DNA from: Formosa sediminum
GTDB taxonomy: Bacteria > Bacteroidota > Bacteroidia > Flavobacteriales > Flavobacteriaceae
DNA: 64,000 bases
Assembly (NCBI RefSeq): GCF_007197735.1
Contig: NZ_CP041637.1
Span: 248,001 to 312,000, forward strand
Reading direction: 5' to 3'
The notes beneath the pieces were generated by a model. That model did no database searches, was not told the DNA's origin, and was given only the letters and a program-made list of their open reading frames with translations. Positions within the stretch are counted from its first letter, which is position 1. Each line of letters starts with the position of its first letter. Of the stretch, positions 43,666 through 53,307 are shown in pieces. A program made the translations under genes and the position numbers.

Positions 43666-43696
43666 TATAATTGATTTAATTAAGAGCGCAAAGATA

Positions 43697-44093
43697 CTAT
43701 TTTTATCATATTAATAAGAAGGTTTGCATGAGGTATACATTAATTTGCGTACATCTAAATATTATATATTTATTATTTATTCTTTCCCCTATCAAGACCA
43801 ATATTCTTTAATTAAAACCTAGTAAAATAAAAGCTTATTATAGAACTTATATATCTTTTATAAATTTTGGGCGTTTTTAAAAAATGACATTATTTCTATG
43901 ATTTTGACCGTTAATCGAGAGCTTTAAAACAGGCAAACATGTCCGTTAACATTTCAACTAATAAATTGGCATTAAACCGCTTAAATTATATTTATAATAC
44001 ACATTTTATAACTTTGAAAAATATTATGCTATTATTTTAACAAATCTTCTTTGTGAGGGAGAAGATTTAACTAACAAATCTTAATTACTTACG
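43697..44093. other. Gene-free region upstream of the histidine kinase
   Basis: No gene was seen in this AT-rich region between divergent argS and the kinase. A TAACTTTG -7 element at 44009-44016 (no -33 seen) would give a leader RNA of about 130 bases. In that leader a 9-bp hairpin (AAATCTTCT at 44042-44050 with AGAAGATTT at 44060-44068) precedes the long palindrome. Confidence 0.45.
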
Positions 44094-44139
44094 CTTAGTT
44101 ATATGGAGCAAATTTTAAAATTTGCTCCATATAACTAAG
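44094..44139. repeat. Perfect 46-bp palindrome just before the histidine kinase gene
   Basis: The arms 44094-44116 and 44117-44139 are exact reverse complements with no spacer. The palindrome ends 16 bases before the kinase ATG. As RNA it would form a very stable hairpin of about 20 bp next to the ribosome site; as DNA it could bind a dimeric protein. No T run follows, so it is not a usual terminator. Confidence 0.85.
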
Positions 44140-44155
44140 GTATGTCTGTGCCTGT

Positions 44156-46237
44156 ATGAAAAAGATAATTTATTTAATTATTCTTTTATCTGTATGTTTT
44201 GGTTATTCACAAACCAAAAATATAGATAGTTTAACTGTGGCTTTGGCTTTTCAGAAAACTGAAACTTCTAAAATAAAAACATCTATTGAACTTGTTGAAG
44301 AATTATACAACCATACAGATTATAACCTAGCATTAAAGTATGTTTTAGAAGCAGACAAATTAGCTACGAAATTAAACTACATTGAGGGATTAAGCCGTAT
44401 TTCGTATTTAAAAGCATTAATCTATAATAAAAAAGAAGATTATGTAAATGCTATAAATAATTTCTCCGAAGCTAAAACTTTGTATAGTAATTTAAAAGAT
44501 TCGTTAGCTATTGCTAGAATAAACAACCAAGTAGGGTTAATAGAGATATCTAGAGGTAATTACAAACAAGGAATTGAATATATATTGTCTTCTATTGATG
44601 AATTTGAACAAAGGCATCTGGAAAAAGAACTTAAAGACGCCTATAAAGGATTAGCTACAGCATATCTTAACAACGGAAAATTTAATAAAGCTATAGAGTT
44701 TAATTTAAAACGCTTAGAAATTGAAGAAGTAAACGGCAACAAAAATGCTATAATTGAAGTTATTAAAAATTTAGCATCCTTATATTCTGATAAAAAAGAA
44801 CATAGAAAAGCTATAGAATATTATGAACGTATTTTAATGTTAGACCATAGCAATAATGACTCTATTAGAGCTGATATTTTACCAAAATTAGGGTACGAAT
44901 ATTTACAATTTAGAGATTATGATAAAGCTGGAATTTACCTCTCAGAAAGTATAAATTTAAACCGAAAAACAGAAAGTAGCCTAGGTTTAATTGAAACCTT
45001 AAATAATTGTGGAGAATTAAATTATAAACGGGGTAAAGTTAGTCTTGCTGAACATAGACTGAATGAAGCATATACACTTCTAAAAAGCACACCAAACAAA
45101 ACTGAAGAACTAAAAAATTACGCCCTTTTAAAAACTGTAGATTCTATACAGCACCAGTACCAACGTGCATTTATGTGGCAAGGAAAATACTATGCTTTGA
45201 AAGATAGTTTAAACCGTATTGAAGCTGCGAAAACATCTAAATTAAACACATATCAAGGTATAGGCAACCTGCAACAACAATCTCAATTTAACCCTAACGC
45301 TACTGCCTCTACAGATCAGCCTTTAATAGGCGATAACAAGAAAAAATTTGATAGACTACAAATTATCACCTATGCGCTATTAGCAGCTTTTGTAATAGTC
45401 TCTACTTTTTTAGTACTTATTTATTTAAACCGAGATAGACGTATTAAATATACGCTTGACCTTGAAGCAAAAAACAAAAAAATAGAAATCCAGAATAAGG
45501 CCATTCTAGAACAATCTGCTCATCTAGAAAACATTAATCATATTAAAGACCGCTTATTTTCAATCGTATCTCACGATTTAAAAGATTCTTTAACCTCTAT
45601 TAATGGTTTTATCGATTTATTAAAAGACGGTTCTTTAACCCGACAAGAATTTGATAGACTAATACCGGAATTAAGTGAAAATGCTAATAACGCATCTTTA
45701 TTATTATTTAACCTCTTAAACTGGTCTAAATCACAAATGGAATCGTTAGAACCTAATGCCACATTATTTGATATTAGAGAAGTAGTTTTAGATAAAATTA
45801 AGCTAATTGAACATAAACTTGCAGATAAACAAATTGAATTGGTAGACAACACTTTACGTGATTTTGTATATGCAGACTACAGTATGGTGGAGATTGTTAT
45901 ACAAAACTTACTAACCAACGCTGTAAAATTCACTAAAGCAGGAGATACAATTACTATTTCAAATCAAATCAATAATGGTAAATCCATAATTAGTATTGAA
46001 GATACAGGTATAGGTATAACTCAAAATAATTTAAGCAAGCTCTTTAAAAGTAATACATTTTCTACTAAAGGAACTAAAAATGAAAAAGGCACTGGTCTAG
46101 GACTCTCCATCTGTAAAGAGTTAGTAGATCTAAACCATGGTAAAATTTGGGTAGAGAGTATTGTTAATTCCGGATCTACATTTTTTGTAGAATTACCTAA
46201 ATCTAAACAAAAAAAACCGGAACTACAAGTAGGGTAA
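44156..46237 (+). CDS. TPR-containing sensor histidine kinase
   Basis: The 693-residue protein has a signal peptide (LLSVCFGYSQ) and six to eight TPR-like helical repeats to about residue 370 (AIARINNQVGLIEISRGNYK, AYKGLATAYLNNGKFNKAIE). One membrane helix follows (about 402-423), then a coiled coil and the kinase core. The core has the phospho-acceptor His in FSIVSHDLKDSLTSI, N box NLLTNAVKFT, G1 DTGIGI and G2 GTGLGLSI. The TPRs would sense in the periplasm. No response regulator gene is adjacent, so its partner is elsewhere. A structured leader precedes the ATG. Confidence 0.93.
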   Translation: MKKIIYLIILLSVCFGYSQTKNIDSLTVALAFQKTETSKIKTSIELVEELYNHTDYNLALKYVLEADKLATKLNYIEGLSRISYLKALIYNKKEDYVNAINNFSEAKTLYSNLKDSLAIARINNQVGLIEISRGNYKQGIEYILSSIDEFEQRHLEKELKDAYKGLATAYLNNGKFNKAIEFNLKRLEIEEVNGNKNAIIEVIKNLASLYSDKKEHRKAIEYYERILMLDHSNNDSIRADILPKLGYEYLQFRDYDKAGIYLSESINLNRKTESSLGLIETLNNCGELNYKRGKVSLAEHRLNEAYTLLKSTPNKTEELKNYALLKTVDSIQHQYQRAFMWQGKYYALKDSLNRIEAAKTSKLNTYQGIGNLQQQSQFNPNATASTDQPLIGDNKKKFDRLQIITYALLAAFVIVSTFLVLIYLNRDRRIKYTLDLEAKNKKIEIQNKAILEQSAHLENINHIKDRLFSIVSHDLKDSLTSINGFIDLLKDGSLTRQEFDRLIPELSENANNASLLLFNLLNWSKSQMESLEPNATLFDIREVVLDKIKLIEHKLADKQIELVDNTLRDFVYADYSMVEIVIQNLLTNAVKFTKAGDTITISNQINNGKSIISIEDTGIGITQNNLSKLFKSNTFSTKGTKNEKGTGLGLSICKELVDLNHGKIWVESIVNSGSTFFVELPKSKQKKPELQVG

Positions 46238-47158
46238 AAAGACCTCTGCCATCATACATCTAGCGCTACCACCTCCGCATGCCTCTATAGTATCTAAAGA
46301 ACTATGTACAATTTTACAATGTTTTGTTATGGCACTAATTTGTTGCGTTGTTAAAGATTGATAAGCAGAGCTACTCATAACAAGAAATAACTCGTTATTG
46401 GCCCCTCTTACTTGAAGCATATTTCCAGCAAAATGTTGCACTTGAGTTTCTGTGATAGCAATGACTTCCTTATTACTCTCTTTTAAATGTTGAAGCACTT
46501 GTTTGCGCTCTTTTTTATCGTCTATAGATTCTAAGCAAATCACGGCAAAAGTTTCTGCCAAACACATCATAACATTAGTATGATATATTGGTTTTCGTTT
46601 TCCATCAACAGATTGATAAGCTGTAAAAACTATAGGAAAGTAATTAAAATCTTCACAAAATTCTATACATAAATCTTCGTCTGCTCTAGGCGAAAGCGCA
46701 CAATAAGCTTTTCCATGAACACGGTCTAGCAATAAACTCCCTGTTCCTTCTAAAAATATTCCCTCATCTTCTGCACTAGTGTAATCCATAACATCATGAA
46801 TTACAAAGCCTTCATCCTCTAAAACATCTAAAATATCTTCACGACGTTCAAAACGTCTATTCTCTGCAAACATAGGGTATAAACCTACTGTTCCTTTTTC
46901 ATGAAAAGAAATCCAATTATTAGGAAATATAGCATCTGGAGTATCATACGTCTTTGTATCATTTATTACAATAACATGTAAACCTATGCCTCGTAATTTT
47001 TCTACAAATACATCAAATTCATGTTGTGCTCTTGCATTTACTGTTTCAGGCAACACACCTTTCATAGCGTGTTGATAATAATTATTAACAGCTGTTTGCT
47101 CATTCATCCTAAAATTTATTGGACGAACCATTAGTATAGTATTTGTAGTATGTTGCAT
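46223..47158 (-). CDS. ctlX: CtlX-type citrulline/arginine-deiminase-related hydrolase
   Basis: The 311-residue protein belongs to the amidinotransferase/deiminase fold: MVRPINFRMNEQTAVNNYYQ at the start, PDAIFPNNWISFH (substrate Asp/Asn), a middle DRVHGKAYCALSPRADE, FTAYQSVDGKRKPIYHTNVM with the His, and the nucleophile in EACGGGSARCMMAEVFLP. The CtlX name is given to this subgroup of predicted citrulline-utilisation hydrolases; activity is not proven. Its 3' end overlaps the end of the histidine kinase gene by 15 bases in convergent orientation. Confidence 0.88.
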   Translation of the reverse strand: MQHTTNTILMVRPINFRMNEQTAVNNYYQHAMKGVLPETVNARAQHEFDVFVEKLRGIGLHVIVINDTKTYDTPDAIFPNNWISFHEKGTVGLYPMFAENRRFERREDILDVLEDEGFVIHDVMDYTSAEDEGIFLEGTGSLLLDRVHGKAYCALSPRADEDLCIEFCEDFNYFPIVFTAYQSVDGKRKPIYHTNVMMCLAETFAVICLESIDDKKERKQVLQHLKESNKEVIAITETQVQHFAGNMLQVRGANNELFLVMSSSAYQSLTTQQISAITKHCKIVHSSLDTIEACGGGSARCMMAEVFLPYL

Positions 47159-47212
47159 GTTAAGGGAAAATTTCGGGTAAAATTAATCTTTTTTAATTTA
47201 TAAAAACAGCTT

Positions 47213-47869
47213 TTACTTGGCTTCCTGAATTAAAGAAATTAACTGATTCATCGCTTCAAATTCTAAAGTAGCATTACCTTTCAATTGATCATGAATATCG
47301 TGTGCAGTAAATCCAAAAACGTCAAATCCACCAGCTTTAGCAGCTGTAACTCCAGAATAACTATCTTCTATAACTACACATTCATTAGGTAAAAAACCCA
47401 TTGTCTCTGCAGCCCATAAAAATACGGCTGGATCTGGTTTCCATTTTTGAATAGTATAACAGCTAAATAAATGACCTTCAAAATATTCTAATAAGCCTGT
47501 TAATTCTAAATTCAATCGCATTTTAGATTCTAACCCACTAGAAGCTACACAAAACGGAATATTAAGACGATGTAATTCTTCCACCACTTCTTTTACTCCT
47601 GCTATGGGCTTAATTTGAGATTTAAATGCATCTACACTTAATCGTCTATATTCTGCTTCAAAATCATCTGGTATAGGTGATGTAACTATAGCTTTAATCT
47701 TATCGAGACACATTTCCATAGAGCACCCTTTAAATAATTTAAGAGCTGCATTTAAATCTAAATTAGCACCATATTGATTAGCCATATCTGCTAATATACC
47801 ATTGCTTATGGCTTCGCTATCTACAAGTACGCCATCGCAATCAAAAATCACACATTTATATTTACTCAT
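47213..47869 (-). CDS. HAD-superfamily phosphatase, beta-phosphoglucomutase-like
   Basis: The 218-residue protein has HAD motif I FDCDGVLVDSE (Asp nucleophile and acid at 10 and 12). A helical cap comes next, then motif II VASSG, motif III WKPDPAVFLWAA and motif IV VIEDSYSGVTAAKAGG. This subfamily dephosphorylates or isomerises sugar phosphates; the substrate is unknown. It starts two bases after the SDR gene stop, so the two are probably co-expressed. Confidence 0.92.
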   Translation of the reverse strand: MSKYKCVIFDCDGVLVDSEAISNGILADMANQYGANLDLNAALKLFKGCSMEMCLDKIKAIVTSPIPDDFEAEYRRLSVDAFKSQIKPIAGVKEVVEELHRLNIPFCVASSGLESKMRLNLELTGLLEYFEGHLFSCYTIQKWKPDPAVFLWAAETMGFLPNECVVIEDSYSGVTAAKAGGFDVFGFTAHDIHDQLKGNATLEFEAMNQLISLIQEAK

Positions 47870-47871
47870 AA

Positions 47872-48552
47872 TTAAGGTGTTGTAGATGAAACTTGTAGAA
47901 CTTTACCATTATAAAACGTCGCTCCTGTGAGAGCAAAATTAAAAATATATTGTGCCATATCATCAGCCGTAATTGGAGCTTTATATCCAGGGAAAGCTTC
48001 TTCTAACATTTCTGTTTGCACAGCTCCTAAGGCCAAAACATTAAAGGCTATTCCGCTATCTTTATATTCTTCTGCTAATAATTCTGATAACGTAATTACA
48101 GCACCTTTACTAGAACTATACGCTGCTAAACCAGGAAATTTCATACTGCCCTGAATACCGCCCATAGAACTAACTGTTACCATGTGACTTCCCTTTTTCA
48201 TATAAGGTAATAGTGTTCGGGTTAGTTCTGCTACTCCAAAAACGTTTGTAGTATATACATCTTGAAAATCTGTTGGTGTTAACTCCAAAAACGGTTTATT
48301 AATTAAAACCCCAGCATTATGTATTAATATATCTACTTGTTTCCAATTTGCATTGACATAAGTTTTTACGTTTTTAAAATCTGATGCTTCACCCAAATTA
48401 AAACAAAAAGCTTCTACATTCTTTAAGTTTAAGTTTGTAACTGGTTTATTATTCCGAGACAAAGCGAGTACCTGATGTCCAGCTTTTGCAAAATATTTTA
48501 CTAGTTCTAAACCTATCCCTCTACTTGTACCTGTAATTATAACATTTTTCAT
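47872..48552 (-). CDS. Short-chain dehydrogenase/reductase
   Basis: The 226-residue protein has the Rossmann glycine motif TGTSRGIG near 7-14, LIHNAGVLINKPF (NAG motif), the catalytic Ser in VTVSSMGG and the Tyr/Lys pair in YSSSKGAV. The shape is that of a classical SDR using NAD(P)H. Substrate cannot be told. It is upstream of the HAD gene on the same strand and separated from pdhC by a terminator. Confidence 0.92.
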   Translation of the reverse strand: MKNVIITGTSRGIGLELVKYFAKAGHQVLALSRNNKPVTNLNLKNVEAFCFNLGEASDFKNVKTYVNANWKQVDILIHNAGVLINKPFLELTPTDFQDVYTTNVFGVAELTRTLLPYMKKGSHMVTVSSMGGIQGSMKFPGLAAYSSSKGAVITLSELLAEEYKDSGIAFNVLALGAVQTEMLEEAFPGYKAPITADDMAQYIFNFALTGATFYNGKVLQVSSTTP

Positions 48553-48668
48553 ACAGTAATAATCTATTTTTATTGTATTACATTTAGTAACAAAGATACT
48601 TGCCTATTATGAATAGACATAGTATTTCTAATGACTTTATTAAATAGCTTAACAATTTTACACATAAA

Positions 48669-48702
48669 AAAAGCCATCAAAAAATGATGGCTTTTCTTTT
48701 AA
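48669..48702. terminator. Terminator after pdhC
   Basis: AAAAGCCATCA (48669-48679) pairs perfectly with TGATGGCTTTT (48685-48695). On the reverse strand the stem is followed by a T run, fitting the end of the pdhA-pdhC unit. Confidence 0.85.
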
Positions 48703-48720
48703 TATATCTTAATCTCCAGA

Positions 48721-50343
48721 TTATAATAACATTGAGATTGGATTTTCAATAAATCCTTTTAATGTTTGTAGGAATTGAGCTCCCGTAGCACCATCTACTG
48801 TTCTATGATCTGCTGCTAAACAAAGTTTCATAGTATTTCCTACTACGATAGCTCCATCTTTAACAACTGGTTTTTGAACAATAGCACCAACTGAAAGGAT
48901 TGCTGAATTAGGTTGATTGATAATAGAAGTAAAACTATCTATACCAAACATTCCTAAATTAGAGATAGTAAAAGTACTACCTTCCATTTCTGCAAGCGAT
49001 AATTTTTTTGTTTTAGCTTTAATTGCAAAATCTTTTACAGCTGCACCAATTTGAGTTAATTTTTGCTCGTCTGCAAATTTAACAACAGGAACAACAAGAC
49101 CATCTTCTACAGCAACCGCTACACCAATGTGTACATGGTGATTTAATTTCATTTTATCGTCAAACCATTGAGAATTTACTTGAGGGTGTTGCTTTAATGC
49201 CATTGCAGTAGCTTTAACCACGATATCGTTAAATGAAATTTTAGTGTCAGGAACTGCATTTACTTCCTTACGGAATGCAATTGCATTGTCCATATCAAAC
49301 TCAACATTAAGGTAGTAATGAGGTGCTGTAAATTTAGATTTCGCTAAATTTTTAGCAATAGCTTTACGCATGTTAGAGTTTTTAATTTCTTCAAAACTCT
49401 CCTCTCCTACAGACATTGCACTTGAACTAACACTTGCAGCAGATGCAGCAGCGGCAGGTACAAAGTTCTCTACATCGCGTTTAATAATACGACCACCTTC
49501 ACCAGTTCCTGGAATGTCTGCAATATTAAATCCTTTTTCTTCTGCTATTTTTTTAGCTAAAGGCGATACAAATAAGCGTCCACCATCCTTAGAAACTTTT
49601 GGTGTTTCTGCAGGAGCAGCAGCTTTTGGTGCTGGAGCGGCTTTTGGTGTTTCTGCCTTTGGTGCAGCAGCTTTAGGAGCTTCTGCTTTAGCAGGAGCTG
49701 CCGCAGTAGCAGAACCAAAATTACTTGCGACTCCTGACACATCTGTTCCTTCAGGACCAATAATAGCTAATAAAGAATCTACTTTAGCAGATTCGCCTTC
49801 TTGTAATCCAATATATAATAAGGTACCTGCATTAAAAGATTCGAATTCCATTGTAGCTTTATCCGTTTCAATTTCTGCAAGGATATCTCCTTCTTCTACA
49901 TTATCACCTACTTTTTTCAACCATGTAGCAACAGTACCTTCTTCCATAGTATCACTTAAACGTGGCATAGTAACAACTACAACACCTTCTGGTACTTCTG
50001 CACTTGCAGCAGGAGCAGATGTTTCTTCAGCTTGTGCTTCAGGAGCAGCCTCTTCAGATGCTGCTGGAGCAGTGCCTCCACTAGTTAGTGCAGAGATATC
50101 TTCGCCCTCTTCACCAATAATAGCTAATAATTCATCTACTTTTGTAGTTTCACCTTCTTGGACACCAATATAAAGTAAGGTTCCTTCATGGAAGGATTCA
50201 AACTCCATAGTTGCTTTATCTGTTTCAATTTCTGCAAGGATATCTCCTTCAGATACTTTATCTCCAACTTTTTTTAACCACGTAGCAACAGTACCTTCTT
50301 CCATGGTATCGCTTAAACGTGGCATATTAATAATCTCAGCCAT
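48721..50343 (-). CDS. pdhC: Pyruvate dehydrogenase E2 (dihydrolipoamide acetyltransferase), two lipoyl domains
   Basis: The 540-residue protein is the core of the pyruvate dehydrogenase complex. Two lipoyl domains (about 1-80 and 122-200) each carry the lipoylated Lys in ETDKATMEFES. Ala/Pro/Lys-rich linkers separate them and a peripheral-subunit-binding domain follows (FVSPLAKKIAEEKGF, GEGGRIIKRDV near 260-300). The C-terminal catalytic domain has DHRTVDGATGAQFL. It begins three bases after the pdhA stop. The long antisense frames within it are composition artefacts. Confidence 0.96.
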   Translation of the reverse strand: MAEIINMPRLSDTMEEGTVATWLKKVGDKVSEGDILAEIETDKATMEFESFHEGTLLYIGVQEGETTKVDELLAIIGEEGEDISALTSGGTAPAASEEAAPEAQAEETSAPAASAEVPEGVVVVTMPRLSDTMEEGTVATWLKKVGDNVEEGDILAEIETDKATMEFESFNAGTLLYIGLQEGESAKVDSLLAIIGPEGTDVSGVASNFGSATAAAPAKAEAPKAAAPKAETPKAAPAPKAAAPAETPKVSKDGGRLFVSPLAKKIAEEKGFNIADIPGTGEGGRIIKRDVENFVPAAAASAASVSSSAMSVGEESFEEIKNSNMRKAIAKNLAKSKFTAPHYYLNVEFDMDNAIAFRKEVNAVPDTKISFNDIVVKATAMALKQHPQVNSQWFDDKMKLNHHVHIGVAVAVEDGLVVPVVKFADEQKLTQIGAAVKDFAIKAKTKKLSLAEMEGSTFTISNLGMFGIDSFTSIINQPNSAILSVGAIVQKPVVKDGAIVVGNTMKLCLAADHRTVDGATGAQFLQTLKGFIENPISMLL

Positions 50344-50346
50344 AGC

Positions 50347-51345
50347 TTATATTTTATGTTGTAAAAATGGATAATCTTCTTGTTCGTAAACAACATCGTA
50401 CATAACGCTCTTATCTGGATATGGAGACTCATCTGCAAATTTCTCACATTCAGACACACGTTCTTTTACGCTCTTGTCAATAGCTTTTAAATCTGCTTCA
50501 GAAGCATATTTTTTATCAAGAATAATATTTTTAACTTGAGTAATAGGGTCTATTTTCTTGTATTCCTCTACTTCCTCTTTTGTACGATAATGTTGAGCAT
50601 CACTCATAGAGTGTCCTCTATAACGATACGTTTTTAATTCTAAAAATGTTGGTCCTCCACCTTTACGAGCTCTTTGAATAGCTTCGTCAAATGCTTCAGC
50701 TACTTTAACTGGGTCCATTCCATCTACAGGAGCACATGGCATTTCGTAACCTAAACCTAATTTATAAATATCTTCGTGATTTGCGGTACGTTTCACAGAA
50801 GTACCCATTGCATAACCGTTATTTTCACATACAAAAACAACAGGTAAGTTCCATAACATAGCTAAATTAAATGATTCGTGAAGTGAACCTTGACGAGCAG
50901 CACCATCACCAAAACAACAAAGTGTTACGGCATCACTTCCATGGTATTTATCACCAAAAGCTATTCCAGCTCCTAAAGGAATTTGTCCACCAACTATACC
51001 ATGTCCGCCATAAAAACGGTGTTCTTTAGAAAATATGTGCATAGAACCTCCTAAACCTTGAGATGTCCCTGTACCTTTCCCAAACAATTCCGCCATTACA
51101 CGTTTAGGATCTACGCCCATACCTATTGGCTGTACGTGATTCCTGTATGCGGTTATCATTTTATCCTTAGACAAATCCATAGCATGTAAAGCACCTGCTA
51201 ATACGGCCTCTTGACCATTGTATAAGTGTAGAAATCCTCTTACTTTTTGTTGAATGTATACGGCAGCAAGTTTATCTTCAAACTTTCTCCAAAACAACAT
51301 GTCTTCATACCATTTAATGTATGTTTCCTTTGTGATTTTTTGCAT
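50347..51345 (-). CDS. pdhA: Pyruvate dehydrogenase E1 alpha subunit
   Basis: E1 alpha binds thiamine diphosphate and decarboxylates pyruvate with E1 beta. From ATG 51345 the protein is 332 residues: YIQQKVRGFLHLYNGQEA, YRNHVQPIGMGV, the TPP motif GDGAARQGSLHESFNLA and ENNGYAMGT, and the phosphorylation-loop-like YRYRGHSMSDAQHYR. A frame 13 codons longer exists but adds a hydrophobic stretch absent from the family. The E1 beta and E3 genes are not in this window. Confidence 0.94.
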   Translation of the reverse strand: MQKITKETYIKWYEDMLFWRKFEDKLAAVYIQQKVRGFLHLYNGQEAVLAGALHAMDLSKDKMITAYRNHVQPIGMGVDPKRVMAELFGKGTGTSQGLGGSMHIFSKEHRFYGGHGIVGGQIPLGAGIAFGDKYHGSDAVTLCCFGDGAARQGSLHESFNLAMLWNLPVVFVCENNGYAMGTSVKRTANHEDIYKLGLGYEMPCAPVDGMDPVKVAEAFDEAIQRARKGGGPTFLELKTYRYRGHSMSDAQHYRTKEEVEEYKKIDPITQVKNIILDKKYASEADLKAIDKSVKERVSECEKFADESPYPDKSVMYDVVYEQEDYPFLQHKI

Positions 51346-51433
51346 GAGTTGCGCTATTTTAAAAACGAGAAACAAAAGTAACACTTTAGGCTTTAAACTA
51401 AAACCGAATCAAGTAAAAAAATGAATATTTTTT

Positions 51434-51916
51434 TTATATTATCGCCTTTTCAAAAACAAATGGCAATAAATTACTTAACGATTTAGAATGAATTACCTCT
51501 CCTGTCTCTCCCATAAAATAAATATTTATAGGCAAATCTTGTTTTACCTCATATTCTGAGATCGCTTGTCTGCATGCTCCACATGGTGGTACAGGTGTAG
51601 TTGTTTTATGTTTTGTAGATCCTGCAACCAGTGCCATTAAAACAATTTTAGCATCTGGATATTTAGCACCTGCATAATATATTGCTGTGCGTTCTGCGCA
51701 CAACCCGGATGGATAACAAGCGTTCTCCTGGTTATTACCTGTAATTACTTCTCCATTGTCTAACAATATTGCCGCACCTACTAAAAATTCAGAATAAGGT
51801 GCATAGGCTTTTAAACGCGCGTCTGCAGCATACACCATAAGCTCTGAAACCTGTTTTGGCACTTCGTTTAAACCGTTATATACTTCAAATTCTGATTCTA
51901 TTTTAATTATTTTCAT
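51434..51916 (-). CDS. cdd: Cytidine deaminase
   Basis: Cdd deaminates cytidine and deoxycytidine in pyrimidine salvage. From ATG 51916 the protein is 160 residues, with AYAPYSEFLVGAAI, the zinc/catalytic motif SGLCAERTAIYYAGA and the second zinc motif PPCGACRQAISEYE. The three Cys ligands mark the tetrameric class. A TTG two codons upstream is in frame but not needed. It lies between pdhA and porV on the same strand. Confidence 0.94.
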   Translation of the reverse strand: MKIIKIESEFEVYNGLNEVPKQVSELMVYAADARLKAYAPYSEFLVGAAILLDNGEVITGNNQENACYPSGLCAERTAIYYAGAKYPDAKIVLMALVAGSTKHKTTTPVPPCGACRQAISEYEVKQDLPINIYFMGETGEVIHSKSLSNLLPFVFEKAII

Positions 51917-51966
51917 TAACAAATATTCTTAAATTCTTATTTCTAAAGATATAAAACTATTTAAAA

Positions 51967-51999
51967 CAAAAAACTATTGCATAACGCAATAGTTTTTAA
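51967..51999 (-). terminator. Terminator after porV
   Basis: AAAAACTATTGC (51969-51980) and GCAATAGTTTTT (51986-51997) form a perfect 12-bp stem. On the reverse strand it is followed by a T-rich tail, ending the porU-porV transcript. Confidence 0.85.
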
Positions 52000-52023
52000 A
52001 CTTATAGAGTAAAAGTAATCGTA

Positions 52024-53274
52024 CTAATACTCGTAATACGTTCCTGAACCTAAGTTAAACGTTAATGAGAAACGCAATGTGTTTTCTAACGGACTTGTCA
52101 CTTTAGAAGTTGAAAATAAATATGATAAATCTATATTTACTACATTATATTTAAATCCTGCTCCTAATGCAAAAAATTGTCTGGCTCCTTTTTCTTCTGA
52201 TTCATGAAAGTACCCCATTCTAAATCCAAAAGAGTCTTGATACATATATTCTGCACCTAAAGCCCATGTCCACTCTTGCATTTCTTCACTAAATCCGCCC
52301 GGCGCATCTCCAAATGATTGAAAAATACCTTTCATAAAATTAACATCATCAGATTGACCTTGATAAAAAACTCCATTTGTTTCAGACACTTGATCTCCTA
52401 AAATATCTACATTTTCGTCATATTCACCATTTCCATTTTCATCACTATATTCGTATTCGGTGCCATAAATTGGAGGTGTTGGCACTAATAACTTAGTAAA
52501 TTCTGTAGTAACAGCTATGGTATTATATTCATCTAACACAAAATCAAAACCACCTCCTAAGCGTAAGGTTGTTGGCTGAAAGTTTTCAACTCCCCCCTCC
52601 TCGTAAGAGAACTTCGGACCTATATTCTGAATAGCGAATCCTCCTCTCCAACGGCCATTAAAATCGTTATAAGCTTCTTCTTCACTTTGGTAATACCCCG
52701 CTATATCAACACCAAAAGTTCCTGCTGCCTCTGCATCTACATCGCCCACATTAAGTTTTAAATCTGAACGCAAGTAACGCATGGCTACAGCCATTGAAAA
52801 CTGATCGCTTAATCGTAAGGCATAAGACGCATCTAAAGCGAATTCATTAGGACGTTGTACGATAGGTTCTGAAAATTCATCTTCTGTAAATTCTATATCT
52901 CCTAAAGAAAAATATCTAAAACTTGCAGCAAAAGCACTTCTTTCGTTTATACGATTATAATAAGAAAAACCTCCTAAGAATATATCATTTACCAGCTTAC
53001 TTAAATAAGGTGTATAACTGATAGCCACACCTGATTTGGCTTCGGAAAACGCATATTTTGAAGGATTCCATTGTTGTGAAAATCCATCTACAGACGTTGC
53101 TACTCCCATGTCTCCCATAGACGCTGCTCGTGCATCTGAAGCTATAAGTAAGAAAGGAACTCCTGTTGTAATAACTCTAGTATCTTGATCATTTGGGATA
53201 ATTATGGTTGGATTTTGCGCTTGTATATTAAAGGTTACTAGTACAAAAAGTATTCCTAAAAGTAGTGTTTTCAT
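52024..53274 (-). CDS. porV: Type IX secretion outer membrane protein PorV (LptO)
   Basis: PorV is a FadL-like barrel that collects T9SS cargo and passes it to the PorU sortase complex. The 416-residue protein has a Sec signal (ILFVLVTFNIQAQ), the PorV signature ITTGVPFLLIASDARAASMG near 35-54 and MGVATSVDGFSQQWNPSKYAF. It ends in barrel strands such as TLRFSLTFNLGSG. It lies 33 bases after porU on the same strand, a conserved flavobacterial pair. Confidence 0.95.
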   Translation of the reverse strand: MKTLLLGILFVLVTFNIQAQNPTIIIPNDQDTRVITTGVPFLLIASDARAASMGDMGVATSVDGFSQQWNPSKYAFSEAKSGVAISYTPYLSKLVNDIFLGGFSYYNRINERSAFAASFRYFSLGDIEFTEDEFSEPIVQRPNEFALDASYALRLSDQFSMAVAMRYLRSDLKLNVGDVDAEAAGTFGVDIAGYYQSEEEAYNDFNGRWRGGFAIQNIGPKFSYEEGGVENFQPTTLRLGGGFDFVLDEYNTIAVTTEFTKLLVPTPPIYGTEYEYSDENGNGEYDENVDILGDQVSETNGVFYQGQSDDVNFMKGIFQSFGDAPGGFSEEMQEWTWALGAEYMYQDSFGFRMGYFHESEEKGARQFFALGAGFKYNVVNIDLSYLFSTSKVTSPLENTLRFSLTFNLGSGTYYEY

Positions 53275-53307
53275 TTAATTAATTTATGTTACAAATATAT
53301 ATGTTTA

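Noticed and set aside
49370-50173. A 267-residue open frame on plus, antisense to pdhC
   Set aside because: It is Ala/Ser/Pro-rich only because it mirrors the repetitive lipoyl and linker codons of pdhC; no start context or family motifs.
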